A stretch of DNA of 64,000 bases from Hydractinia symbiolongicarpus (Eukaryota; Cnidaria; Hydrozoa; Anthoathecata; Hydractiniidae). The stretch is from NCBI RefSeq assembly GCF_029227915.1, contig NC_079884.1, positions 14,384,001 through 14,448,000 of the forward strand. Reading direction: 5' to 3'. The position numbers were made by a program, and so were the translations under genes. A model generated the notes under the pieces. The model ran no database searches. It saw nothing but the letters and a program-made list of their open reading frames with translations, and had not been told where the DNA came from. Numbering within the stretch: the stretch's first letter is position 1; every line of letters begins with the position of its first letter. Shown one piece after another: positions 13,201-24,375 of this stretch.

Positions 13201-15272
13201 TACATGATGATAAGGATTGATAAATTACGGTGGAAAATTACCCACTGACCTGTCCTGATGATCTTCAAGTATCTTGTTATCTTTGGAAATATATCTGGAA
13301 CGTAAATCACTGGAAGATATCCCCTCAAGGGAAGATGGATCTCGATACCAATCTCTATTATATGGTGTTCTGGAACAGTTGTAAACAATAGTCATAACTC
13401 CATCGCGAAGCAACCATTGTGTTGACTGCAGCAATAAAAAATATTTGTTCTTGAAAGTGGTTATCATGAATATAATAATAAGAATATTATGTTTGATTCG
13501 TTTTCCTTATAGTGTGAAAATCCTTATGAACTAGTTACTGTTCTTTTGGGAATCAAAGCAAAGTGAAATAACTCTTGCATGATTTTAATAAATTTACCTG
13601 ATTATCTTCCGGTTCTTTAATGTCTTTCACCAGACAATATATGTATTTTATAATTGTGTACATCAGACCACTTGCAATACATTTTTTCATACACCCCTCT
13701 TCTGAATTAGTATAGCAACCGGCCAGACATAGTACAAAGTCTAAGATGGCAACCTCAATATCCGTTCTATGCGCGTTCTAAAAAACAATTTTTTGTATGT
13801 GTCGAAAAAAATTTGTTTGTGGGAAAAACAATCACAGTCAGGTTAGAGTAATTACTACATTGTTCCGGTTTATTCTTAGGCTTGTTTCTTAAAAGAGGCT
13901 AACTCCTGTGACGATCTGATAAAATTTCAGCATGATTATGGTACAGGACCTATATCCACTATTTAAGTAAAATTGGGGAAATAAGGCTTCTCCTATTTCT
14001 ATCGCGTTTAAGAAAGTTTTGCTCAACAGTTTTCTCTACTGCTTCGATTTTTGTTAGTTACATAAATGGATTATAACATACTTTGTAGTTTTTTCTCAGA
14101 AAATCTGGGGATTGACACAGATAACGGGAAAGAACGGATAAAACAAGTTACCCATATCAACATTTACCACCAGTGTAAGTTTTGGAACCATAATTCCATG
14201 ACTTCTGATTATCAAACTCGTGGCCATTCTTATATTACCATTCTTACATTATACCCAACCCGCAACTACGAAAATTGTCATACGTTAATAAGTTTCTCTT
14301 GTCATGGCGTACACAAAATTTTGATGTAAGAAAATTATAATTTATTCCAGCTATTCTCTACGACAGACGCGTTCTAACAAGGGTGAAACAGGGTTGAACG
14401 CCAGATTAACCATATTATACATCCTTGTAGGTCTTTTTCAGGGAGGGTCTCTTTCCGGGCCAATGTATTTTTCAAAGTATAACTTTCCTGCAACTTAGGT
14501 TTAAAAAAAATACAGGCTAAAATCTATCGTTATCCTGTCACACCAAGAATAGTCACCTCGCATTTTTATATTCGAGGTAAGTTCCTGAAAAAGTTCACGA
14601 AGTATGGATAAATCTTAGTATGGATAAATCATATGTTACACATCTGGGTAAAATAATTGAAACAGCGCAACCTTTTCAACGTCACATACTTTCTAAAAAA
14701 CATTCTCATAACGGTTAAAATAAAAGCACAGACTTCATTTGCGATACCACATCTAGCTAAAGCAATCATTTAGCATTGTTATTTTGCGGAAATAAGTTGC
14801 CATGAAAGCTTTTTGCGGCCAAATCCAAAAAGTTATCATTACTACAAGACAATTCTTCTTTCGATAAATAGACAAAATACGGCTATCATTATAAAGAAAC
14901 ATTGTCTATCAAGCAAAGATTGCGAAACAAAAAAGGTGAAAAATGTACCTGATTGTTCCTTATCACTCCAATTCGTCCATTACTATTCAATTGATGCCAA
15001 CACCTTTCCACAATAAGTTTGGCTGATTTGCACCAATCATATTTATTGCTTAAATGTTCTTGTTTCTTTTGTTCTTCCCCGTGGTCGCTTTTAGTTAAAG
15101 CGGAAAGTTTTTTGCAACGAATGTGGATGTCTTTTATAGTTGTTTGGGAATTGACTTCACAAAAACTGATCAAGGCCTCGCAAAATGACCTACAATATGT
15201 TTGCAATATAGGAACAAAAAAATCAGTTCTGTAGTTTATGGTGTGCAACTGACAAAGTACTTACACAGACAT
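7296..15272 (-). CDS. ARM-like / TIR / SAM domain protein (SARM1-related domains in a different order), 14 exons, 653 aa
   Basis: Coding exons: 15272-15265, 15189-14949, 13777-13598, 13425-13250, 13033-12849, 12751-12618, 12596-12564, 11696-11529, 11434-11365, 10929-10693, 10277-10029, 9091-8992, 8245-8182, 7412-7296. All have GT donors and AG acceptors, phases agree at every junction, and lengths total 1962 nt. Residues 1-398 are helical and armadillo/HEAT-like (for example IVDAGVLDVVLKVLQ). TIR spans about 410-515: ISYSW strand A, WFDESDM BB-loop region, EVFLLFAS strand D, then NCKSE whose Glu478 occupies the catalytic-glutamate position of NAD-cleaving TIRs, and a WKPDNWLG segment. SAM spans about 572-648 (LQWMDEND, LNGEKLKFLYELM, FYKFLMEDFSLGNF), followed by a TAG stop. 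Known SARM1 is ARM-SAM-SAM-TIR; here TIR precedes one SAM. The initiating exon (only 8 coding nt) is the least certain part. NADase function is inference. Confidence 0.87.
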
Positions 15273-16154
15273 ATTTCATGAATCAATGTGTCCAATCAAC
15301 TGAATAGACGAAACAGGAGTTTAATTAGCAACGAAGTACAATACAAGCGTTAAAGCACAGGAAGTGAAAAATTGATCTTCAAAACAGGAGCTAAGTATCT
15401 AACAAAATACTTTCAACAATGAGTCCTGTACGATTGTGGCAAAAATACGCATAAAACTATAGATAATCGTTCTTCAACTACATCAGCACAGATGAATTAC
15501 AAAAACACTTTGATATGTTTTCCAGTTCACATTTACTCTAAACATCATAACATCATTCGTTACTCATTAAAACGAAGTTGTCCGTAATTAAATCTAATGA
15601 CGCTGTTATAAGTTACTACTCGAATGATTAGTATTTAATCAAGCAATTAAGTTTAATGATTTTATTATGTTCCGACAATAAATGTATGTATAATAGTTAT
15701 ACTGTCATAGGTTAGATTTATGAAAGATTATGTGCAAAAATATTTACCCCAGATTGAAAAATGAAGCGCGTGGAAAAAAGTGAGACACTTATAATATCGT
15801 AACAAGGGTTATTGTTAAAAGTGTCATTTTTTATTTTAATTTTTTGTGAAAAAGTAATTTCTTTTATTGTATTTTACCGCCATTCGTACAAGTTTATACC
15901 CCTTAAAATTCTCAACATTTTTTTGCGAAATGCGTCCCAAAACATTAAATACCTGCGATAATAAGTTGCATTAGTGTAGCTGTCATTAATGCAAAAACCA
16001 AAAGCCAACATGCGTATATGAAAGAAATATTGATTGATGATTTATTTTTGTTTTATGCGAAATCAGAAGTATGAATGGTTCTGGCTTAGAAAGCTGGAAC
16101 AACGTTAACGAACTTCGAGAAATATTCCAATATTGTGAAATGATTTTTTTTACT
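15273..16154. other. Upstream flank of the TIR-SAM gene
   Basis: No exon or repeat is recognised. On the minus strand a possible acceptor (TCTATTCAG, around 15303) precedes the first coding exon, so a 5' UTR intron or a trans-splice site is possible. No clear TATA element stands out from the AT-rich background. Confidence 0.35.
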
Positions 16155-16450
16155 GTTTAATGGCTTTGTGGTAAAGCGTTCGCCTCTAGTGCAGAAGGTC
16201 TTGGCTTCACACCCAGCTCTTTCACGGCAAAGTATATAGAGGTGTGAATTGATTCTCTCTCCTCAACGTTTAATATGAGAATAGGATTGATATCTTAGGT
16301 GGTTATTTAGTTGAACGGATGTTGTGCTTGCACACCTGTTGCTCAAATAAGAGCTGAAAATGCAGAACTCTTATTGACAGTACCGCATTGACAGTGCTGT
16401 AAGTTTACTCGCCGTCCACTTATGACGCAACATGATGATTTAAAGAATCT
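16155..16450 (+). mobile_element. tRNA-derived SINE, copy 1
   Basis: TGGCTTTGTGG at 16161-16171 matches the pol III A-box consensus TRGCNNAGYGG with one mismatch. A weaker B-box-like GGCTTCACACC at 16203-16213 follows after 31 nt, the usual spacing. The tail (GAGAATAGGATTGATATCTTAGG onward, through the TTGTGCTTGCACACCTG block) recurs in the copy at 24185-24375, which shows it is dispersed. The exact ends are not determined. Confidence 0.65.
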
Positions 16451-16618
16451 GGTACACACTCTTTTAACAAGAAAAAAAAAGAAAGTTTCCACTTTGCTAA
16501 CCGAGACATGAATGCTAGTAAAAACGAAATCCTAAATATATACGTTTAAATAATATTTAACAAATTAAATCTGAAAAACGTCTTCGTCAGCAACAAATAT
16601 TATCGTTGGTTCGTCACG

Positions 16619-16846
16619 TCATACTACATGTTGATCTTCGTTTTGTTTTGCAAGTTCTAATAGAACAAGTTCGTTAATTGGGCGACGTAGCACGTTCAAT
16701 CTTTCCGTTTCCGTATGTGTAAGAATTTTCGCGCTACGAATGACTTTGTCCCTACTCTCAATCAATTCGGAAACCTTGCAAATCTTCCATAAATCTTTTC
16801 TTTTTCTTCCTTTATCAATGCGACATCGTTAATGTGTAAATCGCCG
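16619..16846 (-). pseudogene. BEL/Pao integrase C-terminal remnant
   Basis: The minus strand reads GDLHINDVALIKEEKEK, then changes frame and continues LWKICKVSELIESRDKVIRS and finally RRPINELVLLELA before a TGA at 16621-16619. The GDxxLIK, W+L..V.ELI..RD and RRPI..L..LE pattern is the conserved integrase tail of BEL/Pao elements. At least one frameshift disables it. Confidence 0.75.
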
Positions 16847-17920
16847 GGTTTTTTTTATTTTTTTTATTCAGAGTTAGAGTTAGAGTTTGGGTTGACATTT
16901 GAAAATTAATTTAGTGATCTATGGACGAACGTACATAGATCATGTGGTTCGGAGTGAATGGTTCTTCTGTAATTTTTTACGCGGAGCCAATTCATGTGTG
17001 AGATTACATGAAAAACTAGCCGAGGCGGTAAAAGTTTTTTTATAAAAAGCAGGTCGACATTGATTTTTAAAAGAATGTCTTAAGATCTAGTGCTTATAAT
17101 GTTGTATTTATTATAGTGTAGTCAAGTCTAGCTTAAGATAAACCTATTTCATATTCCTGTACAACTTACCGACTCATACCTTAGGTGGCTAGTGTTTGAA
17201 ACGCAACTTCAGAAAACGAAAATTTGTTTGATGCCACGCCGTTTTTTCATTTTTGCGCAAAAGGCGCCTCTTTTGCCTTCCGTACAAAAGTTTGGTTGAT
17301 TTTTTCTGCCATTTTGAGGTCGATTTTCATGCATTGATTTAGTCCTTATCTTAGTCTTTCAACTATGGTTTTACATTCATTTTATATCATTTTGGAGCTC
17401 AAAACATCTTGATTGCATCACTTAAAGAACTTATATCTAGCTAAATTTTGATTCTATTTTTTTATTCTATATTATTCTATCTTCAAGTTTTATACAATCA
17501 TCTCGAAATTTTTTATTTCAGATGATTCTTCACCCAAAAATTTTGACATCAATCAAACATAATTGTTAACACAAGGTTTCGCTTTACTATAGAAAACAAC
17601 ATTGGTGGTTACTTAACAAATTTATGGCCAATGAAGTCCCGAGTTTTGCATTAGTTATGTTATTGAGATTTTTAAAATCGAAGTAAAATAACCTGCGTAG
17701 CTGCTTTTTTATTATTTAGTATATTTAGAGCCTAGCATATGAAAATAACAAACAAACAAACAAACAGCTCTAGCTGATCTAGATCATTAGTGAAACAGAA
17801 ATAATTCCAGTGTATCTCACATTGGAAAAAAACACATCACAGAGTTAAGACGTAAATCACGAAATGAGGACGTTTCAGCTGATTCCTTTTTTGCTCAACC
17901 CGGTTAAATTTCTACCTTGT
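16847..17920. other. Stretch within the retroelement, contents unrecognised
   Basis: The integrase catalytic core expected here is not visible. The sequence is AT-rich with short simple repeats (GAGTTA repeats near 16871-16890; ACAA repeats near 17748-17765). Either an unrecognised insertion replaced the core or it has decayed past recognition. Confidence 0.35.
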
Positions 17921-18211
17921 TTACCTGCATTTTTGCAAAGTTGTTTTATGAAATAAAAACCACGAAGTTATGTGGCGAGCAGAGTCACCAGATTGTCGCT
18001 GGAGTTGTTTGTTTAGACAATCAAGTAATACAAGGATGGTATAGGATATATATATATTATTCTCCAAATTTGCTACTGACATACCATGAGAAACAATGTT
18101 TGCAGAATTTTCCTTCGACGGTACTATACGAATAATGATATCTTGCATGATTTCATTTTTATTCTGTAAACTGTTCTTGATCGTTCTTATTTTATCAAGT
18201 CTGTTTTGCAC
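17921..18211 (-). pseudogene. BEL/Pao RNase H-proximal remnant
   Basis: The open segment begins MQNRLDKIRTIKNS and contains RIVPSKENSANIVSHGMS. This corresponds to the BEL/Pao pattern VQNR..EI followed by (W)R(Y)VP..xNPADxxSRG. The conserved Pro-Ala-Asp is degraded to Ser-Ala-Asn, consistent with an inactive copy. Confidence 0.65.
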
Positions 18212-18220
18212 AAATACTTT

Positions 18221-18749
18221 TTACGATTTATCGACATTTTTAGTCCAACTATAAAAAATGGTCGAAAGGATCCATACGTAAATTCCTTGAAATCCATAAA
18301 CAGGAAGATGCTCTTCGATTGTGGTTGATAATACTTTAAATAACAACAATGCTCTCATAAGTTCTAATCTGGGTATGCTATAATTACGCAGTGTGTTAAC
18401 TTTTGATTTTCCTATTATTAAACTCGTCTTAACTTTGCCTGACTTAAAAACTTGTCGTAAATAAATGCAGTCTCCGCCGGCGTGTTTCAATGGGTCACTA
18501 AAAGCATGCAATCTGGTTTTCTAATTTCATCGTCGTCAGAAAAACAATAAAGTCGATATACTGCAAGTTTTAGTAACAACCAAATCGGCAACTTTTAACC
18601 ATGCGTTTGCAAATTCTGGGGGTAGCTCATCATCCCAGTTGACTTTCCTCTTCACGATAACAGGATTAATAAGGCTTAATGAATCAAACACGAAAGCATT
18701 CGTTCGTAAAATTGAACGTTTAGTTAAATATGACCCTCATACAGCATGT
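18221..18749 (-). pseudogene. BEL/Pao post-RT connection and RNase H remnant
   Basis: From high to low coordinate the minus strand shows the TKR...FDSLSLINPVIVKRKVNW pattern, then WDDELPPEFANAW, then HAFSDP...GGDCIYLR and SIPRLELMRALLLF. These are the conserved landmarks between the reverse transcriptase and RNase H of BEL/Pao. Internal stops and frame changes are present. The nested element begins immediately at its upstream edge. Confidence 0.75.
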
Positions 18750-21225
18750 CCCATCAGGCACACGACGTCGTACAGACGTCTGTTGCTAGTCGCTGCTACG
18801 TCGCGACGTCGGCTACGTCGTTACACGTCGCATCGACGTCGTAATTTCCGACGTCGTACTTCGATCATAAACCGACGTCGATCCAACGTCAGGATTTCCG
18901 ACGTCGCATGTCGACCATAAACCGACGTCGATTCGACGTTAGGTTATAAGACGTCGAATTTATACTTTAACACGACGATGTACCAACGTCGCAGCAACGT
19001 AAGATTCGATAACTCTTTCATATTTTCAAAATATTCTTAAAATTTTTTTAGGTTTTTACAAATGCAATAACTGACTGCCTTTTGGAGATTGTACGAGTGT
19101 ACGCTTTTATTACAATTTTATTTTAAGAGAGAAAAAGCGCAAAAGTTTCCAGTTCAAATTTGTAATAGATGTGACCAAACCATGTGATGAAAATTATGCA
19201 ATTTGATTCGTCAAAACATCGCACTTTCGCACGAGGAAATATTCGAACGGAAAAGTCGCTTCGAATTTAAAAATAACAAGAAAACCGTCCGGTTTGATCA
19301 CACATTTGTAGTGTACACATACTTTATACTTAAATATTGTATTGGTTTATATATCTTGTATCTATGGCAACGTTCTTGTTTATATAGACGTATTGTATAA
19401 TTTTTATTTTACTTGAAAATGGGTGTATGACACCCGAAACGTCGTAAAATGTTGTTTTAATTTGTACATATACACATGGATGTCCAAGTTTTAACATAAA
19501 ATATTGTCAATCGAATTTCTAATGTCTCATGTAAAAACAACAAGAACTGAAGCAGTTTGAACACTGACACAACACTATGATGATAAATAATAAAAATGTA
19601 TTTATTAAAATATAAAATATACAATGATAAAATTTGGTATATAATATTAAGGCACAAACTTACAGAAAGAGATGATGATAATTGGATCATATTAAAAGTT
19701 GTGACTATTTTTCGATAACTGAGATATGGCTGGAGTGCACACAATTTGAGTCAATTTCGAACATTAACATTGTCAGCATATAGTAAATCAAAACAATCAT
19801 TTCAAGACAATGAACACCCTCATTTGATGCGAGATTTCTCGAAATTCGAACAAAAGATATATCTTTACTGATTTCATTATTTTGGGTATACTATATAAAG
19901 CTACACGATAATCAGAAAACAACAAAAAACAGTGCTATACGCAAAAAAAACCATACATGAACAAAAATTTTTGGTTAATATAGCGCGCTATTTGTGGTGG
20001 CTTTGATTTTGATACTATTCGTGCCCCTTTCAACTTTTCGTTACCACCATGACAGACCGCAACCCATACCAAATCACACATTTCTACGAATGTGTGAAAA
20101 CACAACGTTTTTCTCTTTACCAAAGAAAATTGAAGTTGCAAACGTTTTGAAATATATTTGTTGAAACGACGTGATATATGTGTCCGTTTCTTTCGCGCTA
20201 AAGTCGTTGTGTGTTAATTTTAAGCATTTGTTGTTGGTAGAGTATTGTAGATTCTATTTTTACGAAGATATAGAAGAAAAGAAAGAAAGTGGAAATTTTC
20301 AAAATATAATGAGAAGGATCTGACAAGCAGTAAGTTTTTCTAATTCCCTGTGTTACCCTGAATATTTATATATATACAATGTATACATATTTCAAGTTTA
20401 TTTAGGTCATTATTTCGCATATGTAGTAAAAAAATTAATAGAAAATAATAGAAATTGTAATAAAAAAATTTCTGTATTTTAGGTTGATGAAAAAAGCGAC
20501 AAAAAGAATTGAGAAGATCCTCGTTTTAAGAAGAAAAAACAGTAAGTAATTCTAGTTACTTTATAACTAACATTGTATCTAGGCATATCAATTGAAAACT
20601 GTAAAATCTGTTAATATATATTTCTTTGAACATCTAGCTTAGCAACTACACATCATTTCCGAGAAATGTTCTTATATAAAAAGCGTGTATCTTCGCTCTG
20701 TGACAAATTCTACTTGCAATTTATATCACTAGTTAGATCATAATACCTTTATTTTCTTTCTCAAATAGAAGAAAAAGTCGATGAAAAGTCGTTTTGATAA
20801 TGAAGACGCACGTAAAAAATGCAGAGGTGATGAAAAATGTTTATCCTTGGGAACATAAAGTTATTGTAAATAAATATGAGTTATCAAGTGTCTTCTGATA
20901 CTAGTGTAATTTAACGAATTTGAATACTAGTTGATTATAAAAGAAAATGATTTTTAAAAAACCTTTTTGTTTTAAAGAGCCTCTTTGTTACGTCTGTTAA
21001 CATCGCAGCTAAGTCGCTGTAACGTCGGTTAACTTCGCAGTTATACGTCTGTAAAAGGTTGGTAGACGTCTATACAACGTAGCCACGACGTCGATAGGAC
21101 GTTGTGCTCTGACGTCGTACAGACGTCGAAGTCCGACGTCTGCGCGACTTTCCATTCTGACGTTGAGCGGGCGTCGCAACGACGTAAAACTCGACGTCTC
21201 TGCGACGTTGGTGTGCTGGCTGGGG
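18750..21225. mobile_element. Nested 2.5 kb element with ACGTCG-rich inverted ends
   Basis: Left end CCCATCAGGCACACGACGTCG (18750 on) is an imperfect inverted match to the right end, which reads CGTTGGTGTGCTGGCTGGGG up to 21225. Behind both ends lie dense arrays of GACGTCG/ACGTCG motifs (about 18765-19000 and 20990-21205). The flanking BEL/Pao coding remnants are contiguous across it. I could not identify a target-site duplication. The interior holds short exon-like blocks with GTAAGT donors (20264-20850, plus) but no recognisable transposase, so it is probably non-autonomous. Confidence 0.7.
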
Positions 21226-22790
21226 TCACTCAAATGAAAGATAAACTTGTAAGTAATTCTGTTCCACATAATACCAAGAATTTTGTCAACTGATGGTGAA
21301 TCAAGATGATCATCAGGGTAAGCATTTCTAACCAACTTATCGAGCTTCTGTAAGTTTGATTTAAACTTCCTTAAATTAAATGACCCTCTATTTAACAACT
21401 TCCTACTCAGCCCATACAAATTAAACTCTTCCTCAACAGTACCAGTACCTCCGTTGAAATCATCGACATGTAACGGCAGTAAAACATTTTTCGCCAATTC
21501 TTGATCTGCCCTATGATCAATATGATGTGACAGCGTAGTATTCAACAAAAATGGAAATGAAGCAACACCGAAAACAACACGACAAAATCGAAAATCCACC
21601 AACTCGCTGTTCTGAAAATTATTAAAGTCAAAATTATCTATGTTCTTTAAATATAAAAACCATACATAATCTCTATCCTTTTCATGTTAACCAATCTGCA
21701 GAAAAGCGTTCTCTATATATCTAACAACAACTACACGATACAATCTCAACCTCAACAAAACACCAAATAAGCTTGGAATCAACGATGCACCTGGATCTAA
21801 ACAACCATTTAACGATGGACCTTCTCTCTTACAACCTGCATCATATACGATACGTATTTTTGTGGTCAACTTGTCTTTTCTAATAACCGGCCTGTGTGGT
21901 AAATAATTAACTGTCCTTTGTTGAAACTGACAAGAAGATCTTTTGATAAATTTTAAGATTTAATTGCGCGCGAATAATATGATCATGTTTATTCCAAAAA
22001 ATTGTCTTTTCTCTGAACGTTTGTGTGAAAAAATGGTTTAATCACTTTTCTCTTTGTATGCGGTGGTCTGACAATTCTCCATGTATTTCTTAAATGGAAG
22101 TCGAACTGCGTATCTATCATCTTTAAATTTTACATTTTGCTGAAAATTTTGTATGATTTTGTATAATTCCAAAATGTTCTTAAAGTTTGATTCGGATTTT
22201 TCATCAATAATTTCTCCCTGGATTTTTAAAACATGTGTGTTAACGATGTATGTTGTTGTGAACGGGACCACTTAGTATATATCCCAAATTGGTCGATAAT
22301 GCTACAGGGCCATGCTCTCCTTTTACGATCAACGAATTAATAAACTACCAGTAAAAGTCCGCACCAATAAGGACATCTATACCAAGTGGTATATCATTAG
22401 GATTTGTGTCTGCTAATATTAAACCATGAAGATGAGGATAATTTCTACTGCAAATTTAAATTGTTGTCCTTTGATTGGGAAAAAAACATCGTTTACAAAA
22501 CCACTTACATAATTATTTAAATTTTCATCTGAAGATTTTATCGCAAAATTAACTCTATCTAAAGGTTTTTCAGTTTCAGCTTCTCCGAAGGTTTTGCTTA
22601 AAATGACCTTTTGATCGATCGTTTCTAATTTTGATTTTTTTCGTGCTCTCTGCGTTATGTAACTTAATTGTGGCCACTGTCAAACAATATACGTAAATAT
22701 ATGTAAATTCTAACAATTTTTCAGTAGAAGAAACCTTTGCACGAGCTGTTTGTAAAAGTACAGAGTTTATTTGAGTTAGGGTATAATCGT
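21226..22790 (-). pseudogene. BEL/Pao gag-end, protease and reverse transcriptase remnant
   Basis: Starting near 22780 the minus strand shows LLQTARAKVS, an FDSG protease active site near 22670, VILSKTFGEAETEKPLDRV, then IDVLIGADFYW followed by a TAG stop. After further disruption it reads KIRIVYDAGCKREGPS, SLNGCLDPGASL, then FCRVVFGVASFPFLLN and LLPLHVDDFNGG (RT active-site box with intact Asp-Asp), ending DKILGIMWN at the nested insertion. Stops between blocks show it is non-functional. Confidence 0.85.
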
Positions 22791-22836
22791 TTCCTGTAAC
22801 CGTAAATAATTACTCTCCGAAAAAAATTACTCCCCC

Positions 22837-22870
22837 AGTAATAATTTCCGGGACCCAGGAAATTATTACT
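22837..22870. repeat. Perfect 13-bp inverted repeat
   Basis: AGTAATAATTTCC (22837-22849) and GGAAATTATTACT (22858-22870) are exact reverse complements around an 8-nt loop. ATTACTC motifs flank it on both sides. It looks like a small foldback or MITE remnant. Confidence 0.6.
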
Positions 22871-22906
22871 CCCTTGAAATCACTCTTTTCTGAATGGAGT
22901 AGTACT

Positions 22907-23065
22907 TTGACAGACGACGGCTATTATTACAGAGACTAGCCGGCAACCTGTGAAAAAATCCACGGGGTTGCCCGTCCTTTATATAACGCACATTTCGTGT
23001 TTCCGTATCACAACGTTTTTCCCGCGCACAAACATACAGACGGAATACGGCTATTATTAAAGATA
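22907..23065. repeat. Copy of the hairpin-bearing satellite-like repeat
   Basis: CAGACGACGGCTATTATTA leads into GACTAGCC and then CCTGTGAAAAAATCCACGGGG and TTGCCCGTCCTTTATA. This is the same junction and order as at 6895-7190. It ends with another CAGACGGAATACGGCTATTA block. Confidence 0.6.
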
Positions 23066-23253
23066 TGTGGAGAAGAAAAAACGTATATCTTTTTAATATC
23101 TTTTCAGGCTCTTTCAAAGAAAAAACCCTAAAAAGATAAGAAATACACCGAGATGTTTGAATATAAGAGTGAATAATCGTTCCTTTTTATTCATCCCATA
23201 ACTTTGGTGACTCAGACCTCGGTTTAAGTGAAAACCTTCTACGATATTCGTTT

Positions 23254-23565
23254 ATGGAAAATACAAGCTCACACAAATCACCTCTAAGAAAAATAATCTT
23301 GTTTACAGTATTGATGTTAATTTTTTATGCCACTATCTGGTACCGAAATTCCCTTGTAAATTTACTGGTTATGACACATTTTACAGGCACGCAAAGAAAG
23401 ACCACAAGAACTAATATAACATTGGTGCTTATTTCGGTAATAACAATACCAATATTTCAAAATATGGGGGAGATGAGATTGATTCTCGCTACAGCTCCAA
23501 TCTGGCAGCCGTTTCCGGATCGTTTTAAACGAACAGAAAAATATGCCATTTCGGATAAGAAATAA
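23254..23565 (+). CDS. Possible small single-span membrane protein or remnant, 103 aa
   Basis: The ORF begins MENTSSHKSPLRK, followed by a hydrophobic stretch IILFTVLMLIFYATIWY. A short basic N-terminus before a membrane span resembles a type II signal anchor, as in Golgi transferases. The remainder has no motif that I recognise, and no flanking exons were found. It could be a chance ORF or a dead fragment. Confidence 0.2.
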   Translation: MENTSSHKSPLRKIILFTVLMLIFYATIWYRNSLVNLLVMTHFTGTQRKTTRTNITLVLISVITIPIFQNMGEMRLILATAPIWQPFPDRFKRTEKYAISDKK

Positions 23566-24184
23566 GAAACTATTACAACACAGCCCTTCGCTAGGCTATA
23601 TATATATAACATAAATGTACATTTGTGCTGACGGCATCATGTTTCTAGTCAATAATTAAAAAAGTGACTAGAAAAGCGTTCCACATATGGACTTTTCTTA
23701 TGAATGTACCCAGTAGTAACAAGTTCCAATACTGGTCAGACTGATGAATTTTTATAATTAAATTTTACTCGAAGTTTGACGAATATTTCGAAGACTAAAA
23801 ATATTGATGAAATCTGAATTCGTAAAGCGTTTGATTTGAGAATAATAATATGTTAGTAAGTAAATTGATTGAACTTAAGGAAATTTTAATTACTTTATGA
23901 ATTATCAATTAATTTGGACAAGACAGAATTTGCTGAATTACTACGAGTACCTTCGAATGAGTATATTTACTTTAAAGAAAGAAGTCGCAAGAGCTAGACA
24001 CTGCGGAAATTTTGAAAATGTGAAATCCAAAATGTTTATTCCCTCAAAATATATTGTTATAGGCTATTCAAGTTTCATATCCGCAATTTTTATTTTTTTT
24101 CATTTTCCTAACTTTATGTTGACACCACTTTTGATTTCAATCCCCCACCAAGTCATGCCAGACATTATAAAAGAATAAATCGAT

Positions 24185-24375
24185 CCTTTCTGCTTAGCAT
24201 TCAATACGAGAATACAACTGATGTCTTAGGCAGTTGTCAAATTGAGCGATTGCTGTCGTGCAGGCACGCCTTTCGCAACTCAAATTGAAGCTTTATATAT
24301 ACTGGAAACCATTCCACAAGATAGATCCTCCTTAATAACAGTACCAATTGGAATTAAAGAAGTTATACTGGGTAA
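24185..24375 (+). mobile_element. tRNA-derived SINE, copy 2 (5'-truncated)
   Basis: The sequence aligns with the tail of the element at 16155-16450: GAGAATA, GATGTCTTAGG, GTGCAGGCACGCC in place of TGCTTGCACACC, CAACTCAAAT and AACAGTACC occur in the same order. The promoter half is missing. Confidence 0.55.

Larger units (their letters stand above)
16619..22790 (-). mobile_element. Decayed BEL/Pao-type LTR retrotransposon, interrupted by a nested element
   Basis: Minus-strand fragments appear in BEL/Pao pol order: a protease with DSG, a GADFYW segment typical of the end of the protease region, reverse transcriptase with an HVDDF active-site box, a connection/RNase H region with SIPRLELMRALLLF, and an integrase C-terminal end (VSELIESRDKVIRSAK, then LRRPINELVLLE). 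In-frame stops and frameshifts are present throughout, and I see neither the integrase core nor any LTR. The RT/connection boundary is broken by the insertion at 18750-21225. The copy lies between two immune-type genes and is inactive. Confidence 0.85.

Noticed and set aside
14889-15248. 119-aa minus ORF taken as a stand-alone gene
   Set aside because: Its middle (15189-14949) is exon 2 of the TIR-SAM gene; both ends of the ORF are intron read-through.
19203-20141. ORFs inside the nested ACGTCG-ended element
   Set aside because: No transposase motifs or domain signatures; interior is AT-rich with scattered stops.
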